The notes under the pieces: model-generated
The model's input: the letters and a program-made list of their open reading frames with translations, nothing else
The model's database searches: none
Told to the model about the DNA's origin: nothing
Program-made: the position numbers and the translations under genes
Part shown: positions 6,413 to 6,588 of the stretch, one piece after another
How positions within the stretch are numbered: the stretch's first letter is position 1
Layout: each line of letters opens with the position of its first letter
NCBI GenBank assembly: GCA_002422175.1
Contig: DITR01000138.1
Coordinates: forward strand, 563 to 7,150
Source of the DNA: Alcaligenaceae bacterium UBA6179
GTDB taxonomy: Bacteria > Pseudomonadota > Gammaproteobacteria > Burkholderiales > Burkholderiaceae_B
Length of the DNA: 6,588 bases
Reading direction: 5' to 3'

Positions 6413-6442
6413 ATATAAATCAACACTATACGTATATCTCAA
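6413..6442 (-). promoter_or_regulatory. Weak distal promoter candidate for ectABC
   Basis: On the - strand TTGAGA (6442-6437, 5 of 6 to -35) lies 18 bases before TTATAT (6418-6413, a poor -10). A better -10, TATAGT (6430-6425, 5 of 6), overlaps but lacks a good -35. The dyad at 6460-6478 would lie just upstream and could bind an activator of such a -35-poor promoter. Confidence 0.25.
6427..6436. repeat. 10-base palindrome TATACGTATA
   Basis: A perfect palindrome overlapping the distal promoter candidate. It could be part of an operator, but a sequence this short and AT-rich also arises by chance. Confidence 0.3.
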
Positions 6443-6459
6443 ACTCTTAACAGTGCTTT

Positions 6460-6478
6460 ACCTGTAAAATCTACAGGT
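6460..6478. promoter_or_regulatory. 7+7 dyad, possible operator or hairpin
   Basis: ACCTGTA (6460-6466) and TACAGGT (6472-6478) are perfect inverted copies separated by 5 bases, midway between ectA and the possible divergent gene. This is the size of a binding site for a dimeric regulator. On the + strand it is followed by TTT, so it could also be a weak terminator, but no + strand gene ends nearby. Confidence 0.4.
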
Positions 6479-6559
6479 TTTGCAATTTGAAAGGGTATGG
6501 TCTCAAGCCTAAACCTTAACTTTTCAAAGTGCCGTCACCGATTTTTTAAAATAGCCACA

Positions 6560-6588
6560 ATGCCTGACACTGAAACGCTAGAAAGCCC
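6560..6588 (+). CDS. Possible start of a divergent gene, cut by the window edge
   Basis: An ATG at 6560 opens a frame reading MPDTETLES to the right edge. The same frame also has an ATG at 6497, which would add 21 residues. No proper Shine-Dalgarno site precedes either. Ectoine operons are often preceded by a MarR-family regulator, EctR, and an acidic short N-terminus would fit one, but nine residues cannot identify a family. Position alone makes it worth noting. Confidence 0.25.

Larger units (their letters stand above)
6339..6559. other. Ectoine operon control region
   Basis: No convincing gene lies here. The stretch is AT-rich, has frequent stops in most frames, and holds the dyads and promoter-like boxes listed separately. 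It separates the leftward ect operon from a possible rightward gene at the window edge, so a divergent promoter region is the simplest reading. Short open stretches on the - strand (6588-6535 and 6534-6442, one frame broken by TGA codons) read fairly well as protein but have no start and were not called. Confidence 0.5.

Noticed and set aside
6442..6588. - strand stretches at the right edge resembling the C-terminus of another protein
   Set aside because: The frame is interrupted by TGA at 6537-6535 and again near 6446-6444, no start is visible, and it competes with the opposite-strand frame; it could be a decayed gene but evidence is too thin.

Overview
The window suggests a salt-tolerant, probably marine or halophilic proteobacterium, most likely a gammaproteobacterium of middling GC content. 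The main evidence is a complete ectABC ectoine operon; the genus cannot be read from the sequence. No RNA gene, IS element, CRISPR array or phage gene was seen.

Region 1 (1-2740, + strand) is a two-gene unit. It holds an AEC-family (auxin efflux carrier-like) membrane transporter and, 19 bases later, a membrane-anchored stand-alone FMN/Fe-S glutamate synthase domain protein related to YerD. The second gene has its own Shine-Dalgarno site, which places its start at 1091 rather than at an upstream in-frame GTG. Region 2 (2741-2881) is a short spacer with no clear terminator or promoter. Region 3 (2882-3971, + strand) is an overlapping lrgA/lrgB pair, today best understood as a two-component pyruvate or small-organic-acid transporter, formerly described as holin/antiholin-like.

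Region 4 (6158-3977, - strand) is ectA-ectB-ectC. Both junctions are 4-base ATGA overlaps, each with a Shine-Dalgarno site 5 bases upstream. The encoded steps run from L-2,4-diaminobutyrate synthesis (EctB, from aspartate semialdehyde and glutamate), through N-gamma-acetylation (EctA), to ring closure by EctC. Key catalytic residues are intact in EctB and EctC. No ectD or dedicated aspartokinase is visible. ectC and lrgB converge with only 5 bases between their stop codons, and hairpins lie in the 3' end of lrgB.

Region 5 (6159-6588) is the ectoine control region and the most interesting part. On the - strand a 59-codon ORF ends in TGA directly against the ATG of ectA, in the same frame. Two perfect stem-loops lie inside this ORF. 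Further upstream are a 7+7 dyad, a 10-base palindrome and weak promoter-like boxes. A possible divergent + strand gene begins near the right edge; an ectR-like regulator is conceivable there, but only a few codons are present.
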